From Caballeronia turbans (GTDB taxonomy: Bacteria > Pseudomonadota > Gammaproteobacteria > Burkholderiales > Burkholderiaceae): a stretch of 64,000 nt of DNA. Shown one piece after another: positions 17,999-25,402 of this stretch. The notes beneath the pieces were generated by a model. The model was given only the letters and a program-made list of their open reading frames with translations. It searched no databases and was not told the origin of the DNA. Within the stretch, counting starts at the first letter, position 1, and the number at the start of each line of letters is the position of its first letter. Made by a program: the position numbers and the translations under genes. Location of the stretch: the NCBI GenBank assembly GCA_001544655.2, contig FCOD02000027.1, positions 18,408 through 82,407 on the forward strand, given 5' to 3'.

Positions 17999-19516
17999 TT
18001 AGCTCGCGCGCTGTTCGAGCGCCACGCGTGCGTAGGCGAGCGTACCGTCGTTTGCACGAAGCGATACCTGCAACTGCCGCACAGGATCTGCGAGCGCGTA
18101 GCGCACGCTCGTCCCCTGCCGCAGGCTGACGATCTGCGAGAAGCCGTCGGCGATCGTGCGATCTACCCACTCCGCACCGGTCAGCACCGCGCCGTCTTCC
18201 GCACGAACGCGCGACATCTCAGCCGCTTCGCGAGCGCGAGCGACCTCGCGGGCGACGCGCCTCGCCTCACGTTGGGAAACCGACAACGCCTCCCACTCTG
18301 CTTGCTGCGCGGCGTCCATACCTGCCAGTTGAAAAATGCCCCGGCGCCGAGCCGCGGCGCGAACGCCGATGAGCTTGATCCCGAACACCTCGCGCACCGC
18401 TTGCTTGCTCGCGCGGTTCGCATCGTCGGGCCGGTCCAGGATACTGAGGAGATAGGACATGTCGGCCGTCTGCACTGCCTTCGCAAACTCGTTGGCGAAA
18501 GTATGCGTGTGCCTGCCGTGATCGAGAATGGCCAGTTGCGAGTCCAGTTGGAAGCGGCGGGCGCTGATGCTGCCCGACTTCCGCGCCTTCTCGAGTTCCG
18601 CTAGCCGGTTATCACGCGCGCTGTCGGCGAGCGTGCGCCGCAGTACCTCCGCAAACTGGCAGGTCGGTAGGCCGACATCGACGGGCTTCTGGTACGCCTC
18701 AGGCAAAGGATGCGCTTCGAGAATGCCCTTCGCGTACAGCAGGTCGTCGACTTCGACCGTCGTTGGCGAGTTCGGCACGAGACCCATCAGCATCGAGAGC
18801 AGCGCGGCATTGTCAGAGGTGATCGCCTGCTTCGAATGGCGCATCACCGTTGCGAGCGGCACGAGCTTCGCAAGCGGCAACGCACCACGCAACTCCGGCA
18901 CCGCGAGAATCGGCTTGGCCCATTGCAAGTCGGAATCGAACTTCGACAACGAAACGTAGTCATCGATCACCGCCTGCGGAACGGGCTTGCCCGCCGCGAG
19001 CGCGTAGGCCACATGAACCTCGTGCCGACCGTTGCTCTGTCGATTGTCCAGCACTGGGCCGGCGTAGCGAAAGCCGAACCGACGCTCGGACTCGTCCTGC
19101 AGCAGCTCGAACAGGTCCAGCCCGCGACGGCCGGTCTTAGCCGCCTCTTCGTTGGCTTGCGCCACCTGATCCGATGAGAACAGATACAGCGGCTCGCGCG
19201 CCAGATCAAAAGCCAGATACAGCAGTTGCCAGTGCTCGCGCCGGATTTGCCACGGCTCAGGCGCGGCGAACGACGGTCTGAAGTAAGCCGCGTCGATCTC
19301 GTCGATGAGCGACAGGAAGAGGCTTGTCGCCGTTCCGGGCCGACGAACGGTCAGCTTGCCGTTGTAGCGGGTAACGGTTACAGGATAGGCGAAGAACGTG
19401 AGCGCGATCTCTGCCGCGTCGACTGCTGCGACGCTCGCGTCGTCTCGCAGGAAACGGAGTACTTCGAGCATCGTAGGGAACGAGTGGGCGGAGCCCGAGA
19501 AGGAAAGCTGGTACAT
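17999..19516 (-). CDS. Hypothetical plasmid protein, 505 aa
   Basis: Large soluble protein without signal or membrane segments. The N-terminal 60 residues look like a beta/alpha sensor (SFSGSAHSFPTMLEVLRFLRD). A long Arg/Glu/Ala helix (about 415-440, REARRVAREVARAREAAEM) suggests a coiled coil, and the last 60 residues are beta-rich. It sits between an unknown 152-aa gene and moxR in one minus-strand array, with a nested hairpin before its start and two terminators after it. Family not recognised; conserved plasmid cargo is inferred from context. Confidence 0.75.
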   Translation of the reverse strand: MYQLSFSGSAHSFPTMLEVLRFLRDDASVAAVDAAEIALTFFAYPVTVTRYNGKLTVRRPGTATSLFLSLIDEIDAAYFRPSFAAPEPWQIRREHWQLLYLAFDLAREPLYLFSSDQVAQANEEAAKTGRRGLDLFELLQDESERRFGFRYAGPVLDNRQSNGRHEVHVAYALAAGKPVPQAVIDDYVSLSKFDSDLQWAKPILAVPELRGALPLAKLVPLATVMRHSKQAITSDNAALLSMLMGLVPNSPTTVEVDDLLYAKGILEAHPLPEAYQKPVDVGLPTCQFAEVLRRTLADSARDNRLAELEKARKSGSISARRFQLDSQLAILDHGRHTHTFANEFAKAVQTADMSYLLSILDRPDDANRASKQAVREVFGIKLIGVRAAARRRGIFQLAGMDAAQQAEWEALSVSQREARRVAREVARAREAAEMSRVRAEDGAVLTGAEWVDRTIADGFSQIVSLRQGTSVRYALADPVRQLQVSLRANDGTLAYARVALEQRAS

Positions 19517-19539
19517 GTCGATTGCCTCAGAGAAAATGC

Positions 19540-19571
19540 GGGCAATCGCACCCTGTCGGGTCGATGCCCGG
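19540..19571 (-). other. Nested hairpin upstream of the 505-aa gene
   Basis: CGGGCA pairs with TGCCCG around an inner ACCC/GGGT stem, 24 bases before the ATG. The minus-strand sequence after it has only a weak T run, so it may be a 5'-UTR structure rather than a terminator. Confidence 0.5.
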
Positions 19572-19616
19572 CAAGGGTTAAGTGCGCCGAATGGCGCTGG
19601 ATGAGTTGAGAAGCTA

Positions 19617-20075
19617 TTAGGCCGCGTCGATTAGTCGGGCGATCAGACGCGCGAGCGCCCACGCGTGGTCAATCGAAAACACCTTCGCGCGGAGCAACGG
19701 CATGATCGCGTAGGTGCGGTCGAGCGAGTAGCTAAGCTGCGGGCGGCTGACGAAGTCCACATGGACGATCCAGCCTTCGGAGTTGCCGATGCACACCGAC
19801 ACGGAAATGCGGTCATATGCCGCCGGTTCAGGCCACGGTCTGCTGTGGCGTGCTCCGTACATGGCTTCGTTGGCGTCGTCCTGCAAGTTCGCGTGACAAA
19901 GCCACTCCGGTTCGAGCTCCGTTCCACGCACGAAGCGGCACAGGTCCTGGAAGACCTGATCGACCGTTTTGCCGTCGGTGTCCAGCCGGGCGACTGACTT
20001 GATATCGACTACGCCATCGGCGCTGATACCGTTGGTGACAGCGTCCGACAGCACATCGGCGGTTGCTTGAGACAT
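19617..20075 (-). CDS. Hypothetical protein, 152 aa
   Basis: Begins MSQATADVLSDAV after a CAGGAGC site. Soluble alpha/beta protein with a Trp-containing strand pair (EGWIVHVDFVSRPQLSYSLD) and a C-terminal helix (HAWALARLIARLIDAA). No named family. Two terminator hairpins lie immediately upstream, so it either has its own promoter or depends on read-through from the genes before it in the array. Confidence 0.65.
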   Translation of the reverse strand: MSQATADVLSDAVTNGISADGVVDIKSVARLDTDGKTVDQVFQDLCRFVRGTELEPEWLCHANLQDDANEAMYGARHSRPWPEPAAYDRISVSVCIGNSEGWIVHVDFVSRPQLSYSLDRTYAIMPLLRAKVFSIDHAWALARLIARLIDAA

Positions 20076-20092
20076 AACCAGCTCCTGAAATG

Positions 20093-20113
20093 AAAAACGC
20101 GCCCGAGGGCGCG
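20093..20113 (-). terminator. Rho-independent terminator next to a ribosome-binding site
   Basis: A 7-bp GC stem (CGCGCCC/GGGCGCG, 2-base loop) is followed on the minus strand by five T and then within a few bases by the CAGGAG of the 152-aa gene. Confidence 0.75.
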
Positions 20114-20131
20114 CTAGAAAAAGAAAAATCG

Positions 20132-20159
20132 AAAAAAAACCGCACCCAAGGGTGCGGTT
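20132..20159 (-). terminator. Rho-independent terminator
   Basis: Ten-bp perfect stem AACCGCACCC/GGGTGCGGTT with a 2-base loop, followed by eight T on the minus strand; 32 bases after the 36-aa gene. One of the strongest terminators in the window. Confidence 0.9.
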
Positions 20160-20191
20160 CTGTCTGTGGACTCAGCTTACGCTGTGTCGAA

Positions 20192-20302
20192 TCATTTGCC
20201 CCAATCGCGCTCGCGATCGGCTTTGCGACCGTTATTCGCGGTCCACATGAAGAAAGCCGCGATGGACACGCCAAGCACTACCGTAAAAATTGTTGCGCCC
20301 AC
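20192..20302 (-). CDS. 36-aa membrane micro-protein (GTG start)
   Basis: GTG start, preceded by AAAGGAGA that overlaps the end of the previous gene. Product: a short N-terminal hydrophobic span (GATIFTVVLGVSIAAFFMW, residues 2-20) and a basic cytoplasmic tail (NNGRKADRERDWGK). The start lies one base after the previous stop, and the stop is followed by a strong terminator, so it reads as the last gene of a translationally coupled set. Too short for most annotation pipelines. Function unknown. Confidence 0.65.
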   Translation of the reverse strand: MGATIFTVVLGVSIAAFFMWTANNGRKADRERDWGK

Positions 20303-20303
20303 G

Positions 20304-20768
20304 TCATTCTCCTTTCATCACGTAATGGCCTGCGTACCACAATACTACTCCAAGGGCAGCCAGTGCGCTCGTACCTGCAATCGTCAGCGGATCCCAAGAC
20401 GACGCCGAATGCGCGTAGCCGACTGCACCGCCGATCGATGCCGCCGATAGAGTATGTAGATAGCGGCCGTTTTGGTGCCGCTGGTCCCTGGATGGCGTCG
20501 CGACTGCGTGCAGCAGTCGGCGGAAGCCAGGACCGGGTTCGGGGGGAATTGATACCAAATACCCGCCGTCGCCCGCCATGTTCACCGGCAAGACATCGCC
20601 CTTGTACTCAAGACTGAACGACGGCGAGCACTCCGACTCCTCCATCTTGCCGAGTAGCCCGAGTACGCGCGGCGCAAGATGAACTTGGCCTGTCGCAGGA
20701 TCGAGAGTGACCCGGTCCACGATCGTGGTGCCGGAGCTGTACTCGATTTTCACCTTGGCCAGTTTCAT
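20304..20768 (-). CDS. Hypothetical protein with C-terminal hydrophobic segments
   Basis: 154 aa from MKLAKVKIEYSSG; its ATG overlaps the stop of the upstream gene (ATGA arrangement), which fixes the start. The N-terminal half is beta-rich (EYSSGTTIVDRVTLDPATGQVHLAP). Two hydrophobic stretches near the end (about 110-125 and 130-150, ALAALGVVLWYAGHYV) may be membrane spans. Translationally coupled to genes on both sides. Not recognised. Confidence 0.65.
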   Translation of the reverse strand: MKLAKVKIEYSSGTTIVDRVTLDPATGQVHLAPRVLGLLGKMEESECSPSFSLEYKGDVLPVNMAGDGGYLVSIPPEPGPGFRRLLHAVATPSRDQRHQNGRYLHTLSAASIGGAVGYAHSASSWDPLTIAGTSALAALGVVLWYAGHYVMKGE

Positions 20769-21163
20769 CGACGACCTCCGCACTTCAGGTCGATGCCACC
20801 GGCCAAACGCAGGCCGTCCAGCATCGCTCGATAGCCCGTGGGAGTTTCGAGCTGCGTCAGGGCGACGTGGTTCTCACCACCGCCCGTCAGGTCAGAGCGG
20901 CCGCGCCGGGTTCTGAAACTCAGCGCGACACCTGAACCGCCTCGACGCTCGAGCACGTCGACAAACAACGTCTCGGTGCGCAACGACACCCGTACCGCGG
21001 CATTGCCGCGGCGCGTATCGGTGACGATTTCGTGAGCATGCGCCGGAAGACGCAAGTCCTGAGCAACACGTCGCAAAACGCGCGTCGCATGACGTTGCAG
21101 AGCCGCTTTCGCGCCAGCATTGGCACTACTGCGGTCCGCATAGAACACTCGGGGAAATTTCAT
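20765..21163 (-). CDS. Hypothetical protein, 132 aa
   Basis: Started at MKFPRVFYADRSS, with GAGG nearby; the in-frame extension upstream runs through an intergenic hairpin and is unlikely to be translated. Beta-rich protein with RTETLFVDVLERRGG and VALSFRTRRGRSDL strands, no cysteines of note except near the end. Coupled by a 4-base overlap to the downstream gene. Function unknown. Confidence 0.6.
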   Translation of the reverse strand: MKFPRVFYADRSSANAGAKAALQRHATRVLRRVAQDLRLPAHAHEIVTDTRRGNAAVRVSLRTETLFVDVLERRGGSGVALSFRTRRGRSDLTGGGENHVALTQLETPTGYRAMLDGLRLAGGIDLKCGGRR

Positions 21164-21180
21164 GATTGCCTCATTGCAGA

Positions 21181-21217
21181 CGAGGCAGGTCCCTTGCGGG
21201 GAGCCTGCCTCGCAAGG
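21181..21217 (-). other. Two interlocked inverted repeats (possible pseudoknot)
   Basis: GAGGCAGG (21181-21188) pairs with CCTGCCTC (21203-21210), and CCCTTGC (21190-21196) pairs with GCAAGGG (21211-21217). The arms are interleaved, so the RNA could form an H-type pseudoknot or switch between two hairpins, 18 bases before the start of the 132-aa gene. Confidence 0.6.
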
Positions 21218-21268
21218 GTTGGCGCGGTTTTCACCGCGCATTCAGAAGATGCGTACTGCGATGCCTGG

Positions 21269-21553
21269 TTAGAGGAATCGCGCCTTGTAAGCGTCGAGCG
21301 CTGGTTTCAAGCGTCTGAAGCTCGCGTCGCCGTAACCGTCGCTGATCCGCCCAACCTCGGCGAACATATGCGGCCGTGCGCCCGATGGGCTGAACCCAGG
21401 GTGAGACACGATTGCCGTGAACTCGTCGACGTCGCCTGCTTGCGCAGCTACTTCCACCGGACGCATCCCGTAGAAGTTTTTGCCGTTCACATCGTTGGTC
21501 GAAGCGTCCCAGCCGCTGGTCTGGCCGTGGGTGATCAACTGATAGTGGTTCAT
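21269..21553 (-). CDS. Hypothetical protein, 94 aa
   Basis: Begins MNHYQLITHGQTSGWDAS. The middle (MRPVEVAAQAGDVDEFTAIV) reads like one ankyrin-type repeat, helix-turn-helix with the AAxxGD pattern, but a single repeat is not enough to assign the family. Soluble, no signal. It sits 45 bases after the glycine-zipper lipoprotein gene on the same strand. Confidence 0.6.
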   Translation of the reverse strand: MNHYQLITHGQTSGWDASTNDVNGKNFYGMRPVEVAAQAGDVDEFTAIVSHPGFSPSGARPHMFAEVGRISDGYGDASFRRLKPALDAYKARFL

Positions 21554-21598
21554 CGATGGTTCATCCGTTCATCCAGTTGGTCGAGGCGTTGCCGCCAG

Positions 21599-22060
21599 TT
21601 AGTGGGTGATCCGGTAGCCGGACCCATTCGAGACGAGAAACACCTGCTGACCAACAGCGAACTGCTGATCGTCGACCTGCGTGACGACCACGGACTGACC
21701 GTTGGCGCGACGAAGGAAAACTTCGACACCGCTGTGGCGAGACATAGCGGCGCTTACGCGTTGAGCCACCAACCCGGAAACCGAGCCGGAAAGCGCGCCG
21801 GCGATATAGCGGCCGCTACCGTTGCCGATGACTTGCGAGCCCAGAAAGGCACCCGCTGCTGCACTGACGATCGATGCAATGCCCGACGAGCCAGAATTGC
21901 TCTCGATGGTGATCGGACGCACGCGCAGGATGGTTGCCTGCTCGAACTGGCCGATGCGTTGAACGTCGTAGCGCTGGTAGGTATCCGGCGAGCCGAAGTC
22001 CGCCGTGGCGCAGCCAGTCAGAACCGAAAGAAGCATCACGGAACAGAAAAACTTGATCAT
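21599..22060 (-). CDS. Outer-membrane lipoprotein with glycine zipper (SlyB-like)
   Basis: 153 aa. Lipoprotein signal with lipobox LTGC (Cys about residue 17). The centre (about 60-105) is Gly/Ala/Ser-rich (GIASIVSAAAGAFLGSQVIGN), a glycine-zipper 2TM segment as in SlyB/PcpL-type lipoproteins, and the C-terminal part is a beta domain (GVEVFLRRANGQSVVVTQVDD). These proteins sit in the outer membrane and stabilise the envelope. On a plasmid it may compensate for envelope stress from other cargo. A nested hairpin precedes the start. Confidence 0.85.
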   Translation of the reverse strand: MIKFFCSVMLLSVLTGCATADFGSPDTYQRYDVQRIGQFEQATILRVRPITIESNSGSSGIASIVSAAAGAFLGSQVIGNGSGRYIAGALSGSVSGLVAQRVSAAMSRHSGVEVFLRRANGQSVVVTQVDDQQFAVGQQVFLVSNGSGYRITH

Positions 22061-22091
22061 GGATCACCTCGATTGAATGTGAGGCAATCCA

Positions 22092-22123
22092 TTCCCGAAG
22101 GGGCTGGTTTGCCCCAAAGGGAA
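22092..22123 (-). other. Nested hairpin upstream of the lipoprotein gene
   Basis: TTCCC/GGGAA encloses GGGGC/GCCCC. It lies 32 bases before the lipoprotein start. No T run follows on the minus strand, so it is more likely a 5'-UTR structure than a terminator. Confidence 0.5.
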
Positions 22124-22159
22124 GAGGAACGGGAAATACGCAGCGAAAAGCTACGTGAG

Positions 22160-22294
22160 TCAGTGGGTGACCGAGGCGATTGCCGTCGAGACGTACACAA
22201 CGACAACGAGAAACGACAGCATCTTCCAGGCTTCGGCGTCCTGCTTGGCGTACCAGGCGAGGCTGCTGAGAGCGTGTTTGAGCATGGGAAACAT
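22160..22294 (-). CDS. 44-aa membrane micro-protein
   Basis: ATG preceded by CGGGAG. Sequence: an amphipathic N-terminal helix (MFPMLKHALSSLAWYAK), a charged turn (QDAEAWK) and a C-terminal membrane span (MLSFLVVVVYVSTAIASV). It lies in the same-strand array between the glycine-zipper lipoprotein and the 81-aa gene, with a hairpin before its start. Size and topology resemble small phage or plasmid membrane peptides; function unknown. Confidence 0.65.
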   Translation of the reverse strand: MFPMLKHALSSLAWYAKQDAEAWKMLSFLVVVVYVSTAIASVTH

Positions 22295-22327
22295 GGGCAA
22301 CTCCCGAGAAAGGTAGGAGCCGCCCTC

Positions 22328-22344
22328 GATGGGAGGCTCCCATC
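22328..22344 (-). other. Perfect inverted repeat upstream of the 44-aa gene
   Basis: GATGGGAG/CTCCCATC with almost no loop, about 33 bases before the start codon; part of the hairpin series in this array. Confidence 0.5.
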
Positions 22345-22411
22345 AAGGAAAGATTTGGAACTGAAGAAGCGGCGTCCAGCGAACTGCACTGGACGCGTCA
22401 TTTACGAAAAC

Positions 22412-22657
22412 CTACGAGGCGGTATGGCTGAGGTGATGCAGTCTGACACGACCGCTTTGCACCAGATGCCGTTCGGCTTGATGGTTGAGCGAATAGTCCC
22501 AGTCCACCATTGCCGTTCCGTCGCTCCATACCGAATGAATGCGTCCGGTGTAAAGCTGCGGCGGGCTGGCCTCGACGTCTTGACCGACCACACGCTGATT
22601 CGCCATGAAACCGTTATTGCTGGCGACTTTGACGACAGGTGCGAGATTGCGAGACAT
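22412..22657 (-). CDS. Hypothetical protein, 81 aa
   Basis: Start at MSRNLAPVVKVAS is set by GGAG at seven bases. The middle looks like a small beta-barrel (LYTGRIHSVWSDGTAMVDWDYSL), similar in feel to Tudor/SH3-like or KOW-type folds, but I cannot assign a family. Directly upstream lies a hairpin with a T run that ends only about ten bases before the start, so expression may be attenuated. Confidence 0.55.
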   Translation of the reverse strand: MSRNLAPVVKVASNNGFMANQRVVGQDVEASPPQLYTGRIHSVWSDGTAMVDWDYSLNHQAERHLVQSGRVRLHHLSHTAS

Positions 22658-22667
22658 AGACAACTCC

Positions 22668-22708
22668 AAAAAATAATGGGAGCTATCTCCCGGAGGGATA
22701 GGCTCCCA
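22668..22708 (-). terminator. Hairpin with T run abutting a ribosome-binding site
   Basis: TGGGAGC/GCTCCCA stem with inner pairing, followed on the minus strand by ATTATTTTTT and then directly by the GGAG of the 81-aa gene; attenuator-like layout. Confidence 0.65.
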
Positions 22709-22716
22709 ACGGGACG

Positions 22717-22742
22717 AAAAAAGGCGACCAACAAGGGTCGCC
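22717..22742 (-). terminator. Rho-independent terminator
   Basis: Stem GGCGACC/GGTCGCC, then six T on the minus strand. It ends transcription arriving from the gene-poor stretch to the right. Confidence 0.8.
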
Positions 22743-22983
22743 AGAAGATTGCCGTCATAAACGGCTGGAGAGAAGCTGGTCCTCCAGCACGCTGGAGGGG
22801 TAGGTCGATGCGCTAAAGCGCGGGGTATGGAGCCAGTCTACGGAGTCCATCGCGCAGTCCAAGTCGGAAAGCTCAGTAAATCGCTATGCCTTTCGCTCCA
22901 ATACGGCGACAAACACTTCTCGGGCGGTCGCTTCCCGCGCGACGAATCATCGGGAGCGGGGCCGGCAGCACGAAGCCGGAACG

Positions 22984-23018
22984 AAAAAAAGCGCCAGCTC
23001 CATTTCTGAAGCGGCGCT
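22984..23018 (-). terminator. Rho-independent terminator
   Basis: AGCGCC/GGCGCT outer stem with a partly paired inner loop, followed by seven T on the minus strand. Confidence 0.7.
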
Positions 23019-23233
23019 AAAAAGTCCGTCGCAAATCCGAGGGCCGTCGACGAACCTGAGAGAGACGCCATTCTAGCCATCGATACCGTAGCCGATGCGT
23101 AGAAAAGGACGCTAAAAAGCGTCGCTATTCGAAATAGACACGTTCCCAATACGGGAAGCAAAGTGAGAGCATTCCGACAGACGCGTAAGGTGCAAGGAGA
23201 CGCTGGTAGCTGCGCATTTCCAGGGCGAAGAAA

Positions 23234-23264
23234 AGGCCACCCAGGGACGCGCCCTGGATGGCCT
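23234..23264. terminator. Probable bidirectional terminator
   Basis: AGGCCA/TGGCCT outer stem continues through CCAGGG/CCCTGG; on the plus strand CAGTTTTTCTTGTTTTT follows, on the minus strand a shorter TTTTC. Confidence 0.7.
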
Positions 23265-23472
23265 CAGTTTTTCTTGTTTTTGTATTGTCTGGTCTCTCAG
23301 CACCCTTATTAGCGGGTAGGGTCAATATAAACTGACAAATAAAAACCGACTGTTGGATAGATCACTTTTCTGTCTCATGCGAGCTTTCTCTTTTGCATCG
23401 GAGATTAGCAACTAAGCTATTCTGCGTGTCCTCTTGGCTGTGGACGCGCGCTGTTGTAGATCACATCCAGCT

Positions 23473-23509
23473 AGCCCGCTGTCGTTCGGCGCGACGCGGG
23501 CTTTTTTTT
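23473..23509 (+). terminator. Strong rho-independent terminator
   Basis: AGCCCGC/GCGGGCT with an inner GTCG/CGAC pairing, then eight T. No gene precedes it closely on the plus strand, so a short untranslated transcript may end here. Confidence 0.85.
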
Positions 23510-23595
23510 CGGCTAGCCAGTCTCGGAGCCCCGCCCAGCTTGACTTCGCGCTGTAGCTGCGAAGATGAATCATCTACCTCGATTCTTCTTCGACC

Positions 23596-24096
23596 ATGCT
23601 CCAGACCATCGACCTGTCCTCGCTTCGCACCCGTTCAAGCGCCTACCTTCCGGCGCGTGCCCGCGACGTCGCACTTACCCCGGAGGTGGCGTCGCTGCTC
23701 ACAACGGGCGCTGTGGTCGCTATCGGCGTGAGCGGCGGCAAGGACAGCGTCGCCTGCGCACTCGCGGTCGCCCGCCACCTTGACGCCATCGGCCACAACG
23801 GACCTCGTATCCTTGTTCATTCCGACCTCGGCCGTGTCGAGTGGAAGGACAGTGGTCCCGCCTGTGAGCGGCTTGCCGCTCACCTTGGCTGGGAGCTGCT
23901 CACGTTGCAACGGAAAGCCGGTGACATGCTCGCCAGATGGGAGAAGCGCTGGTCGAACAACGTCGAGCGCTATCGCGATCTCTCCTGCGTGCGGCTGATC
24001 CTGCCGTGGAGCACGCCGTCCATGCGCTTTTGCACTTCTTACGGTGACCCAGCGAGAGTAAACGACCGCGCTGCACGCTGGCACACGGGGACTTGA
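23596..24096 (+). pseudogene. PAPS-reductase-family protein, truncated
   Basis: The N-terminal 140 residues are an adenine-nucleotide alpha-hydrolase fold with the PP-loop SGGKDS (46-51), ILVHSDLGRVEWKDS and LILPWSTPSMRFCTS. Family members continue after CTS with Glu-Leu-Lys and further conserved segments; here the frame changes abruptly after CTS near 24038 into unrelated sequence and stops 18 codons later. Intact relatives act on sulfate nucleotides or in plasmid-borne nucleotide chemistry. The break marks the left edge of a scar running to about 25.0 kb. Confidence 0.75.
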
Positions 24097-24639
24097 AGGT
24101 TCGAAAGCTTGCGAGGAACTGAAAACGGTCAACAACCTTCATTTAACGCGATCGGACGGCGCGATTTGTTGACAGCTGTTACGCGGCCAGCATGGCGCTG
24201 CGGCGCAGAGTCTTGGTCACGTCTGCAGGTCTCAGGGCGGCCACAAACGTTGGGTCGGGGTCGCCTTCCAATGCCGATCTCAAAGGTCTCGTCCGCCCAC
24301 GCTCAAATGGCCGGTCTTCGGCGAGCAGATCGCAGGTGGCATTGCCTCTACGCGGCCAATTGCCGTCCTCCATGATTGCCTTTGCCAAGTCATTCGAGCG
24401 CCGGCTCTGATCAAAGAACGGACATTTGCGGCGAATGAGACGAACTTCTCCTCGAGCTTTTGGACGGTAGGCCCCATCAGAAAGATGCAAGCGAATCTCT
24501 GACGCGTGGGTGCCTAACGTGTCAAAGTTGACCTGCCGACGAGGGGGCTATCCCGTTCGTTGGGCGACAGCTTTAAAGGAGAACGGCTTCTGCGAGACCG
24601 CGGCTAGCGCACAACGAACCACCGCAGCGAGCGCCGGAA

Positions 24640-24733
24640 CTGTCCGAAAGAAAAGCGATGAATCTCCTGATGCGGGTCCGGCAGCCATGTATGTACCCAG
24701 ATTGTCGCTTTCGTCCTTTGCGCTTTGAACAGC
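24640..24733 (-). pseudogene. Degenerate second copy of the 8566-8877 gene, 5' end
   Basis: About 72 bases match the start of the gene at 8566 with roughly eight differences, and similarity continues about 18 bases upstream through the AAAGG site. Translation gives TKATIWVHTWLPDPHQEIHR against MKATIWGHTRLPDGHQEIHR; the ATG is ACG and similarity is lost after about 25 codons. Confidence 0.75.
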
Positions 24734-24811
24734 CTTCCCCGAAGGGAACACACGGTTGATGCCACGGCCGCACTACCCTCGGCCGATTAGCCTGTATCGT
24801 CCCCGTTTCAG

Positions 24812-24991
24812 TCATTTTTTCATCACCTCATCGAGCCAGTCCAGTGCCCTACGATTGAGGAGCGAACGATTGCGCATTTCACAATGCTCATCGGCCCCTT
24901 CCGCCGAAGTGAAGCGAAGCAGAGTTTTCGGACACCGCAATTCCTCGAAAAAGGTTCGCGTCCCACTTGCGAGCGGATCGTTCTCCGCCAC
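24812..24991 (-). pseudogene. C-terminal remnant of an alpha/beta hydrolase
   Basis: About 58 codons ending in a stop read NDPLASGTRTFFEELR, then CPKTLLRFTSAEGADEHCEM and LLNRRALDWLDEVM. This is the characteristic tail of an alpha/beta-hydrolase family with the catalytic His in the DEHCE segment. An in-frame stop lies just upstream and no nucleophile domain is present, so only the tail survives. Confidence 0.7.
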
Positions 24992-25402
24992 GCTTGACTA
25001 CTGGCTTACGCGGTTTGCTGTCCATTAAGCGCAGCCAATGCTGCCCCGCTGTTGCTACTCACTCAAGTACGACCAGCAGGGCATTATCAGCAGCGACCAG
25101 TCAGTGCAACAGCGTCACGGGCTAAGGAAACTCTTGAGGGTAGATAAAAACGAGATAACAGTTATGTGTGAACCGGGCTAACAGGCCGTGGCGGCCTCGC
25201 GATATATTGGCACGCGCGGAGGAACCCGGGACTGGCCTTGCGAACCTCGTTTTGCGAGACCATCAATGCCGGTCTTGGCACTCTTGGCAGCCCCGCCCCC
25301 GAAACTGTTGCCTAGCACGGATCTACAACGACCTGTCTGCTGAAGGATCAAATCATATGCCGTCCCGGGGCCGCTCTTGATATTCCTTATTGGGATCCTT
25401 CA

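Larger units (their letters stand above)
22803..23595. other. Gene-poor stretch with several hairpins
   Basis: I see no convincing protein gene in about 790 bases. It holds at least four hairpins (entered separately at 22984, 23234 and 23473, plus a small GACGCT/AGCGTC palindrome at 23108-23123), an AT-rich patch near 23310-23345 and the motif AACTGACA at 23330-23337, which also occurs upstream of parM. The density of terminators suggests short transcripts or an insulating boundary between the array and the scar region. Confidence 0.5.
24097..25402. other. Scar region with gene remnants, no intact gene seen
   Basis: Starts after the broken PAPS-type gene and ends at the first hydrolase. A minus-strand frame at about 24179-24540 (with SDGAYRPKARGEVRLIRRKC and AKAIMEDGNWPRRG) has fairly protein-like composition but no recognised family and no clear start. 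Two identifiable remnants are listed separately. From 25030 to 25402 I see no gene; this part must hold the promoter of the hydrolase. Confidence 0.5.

Noticed and set aside
16696-19609. Plus-strand frames of up to 359 codons opposite moxR and the 505-aa gene
   Set aside because: Arg/His-rich antisense frames typical of GC-rich genes; the minus-strand products carry Walker motifs or coherent composition.
21269-21553. Ankyrin-repeat protein
   Set aside because: Only one repeat-like segment (MRPVEVAAQAGDVDEF) is present; a single unit does not support the family.
21032-22816. A 594-codon plus-strand frame
   Set aside because: It runs antisense through five minus-strand genes with good ribosome-binding sites, including a lipoprotein with a lipobox; Arg/His-rich and without recognisable domain.
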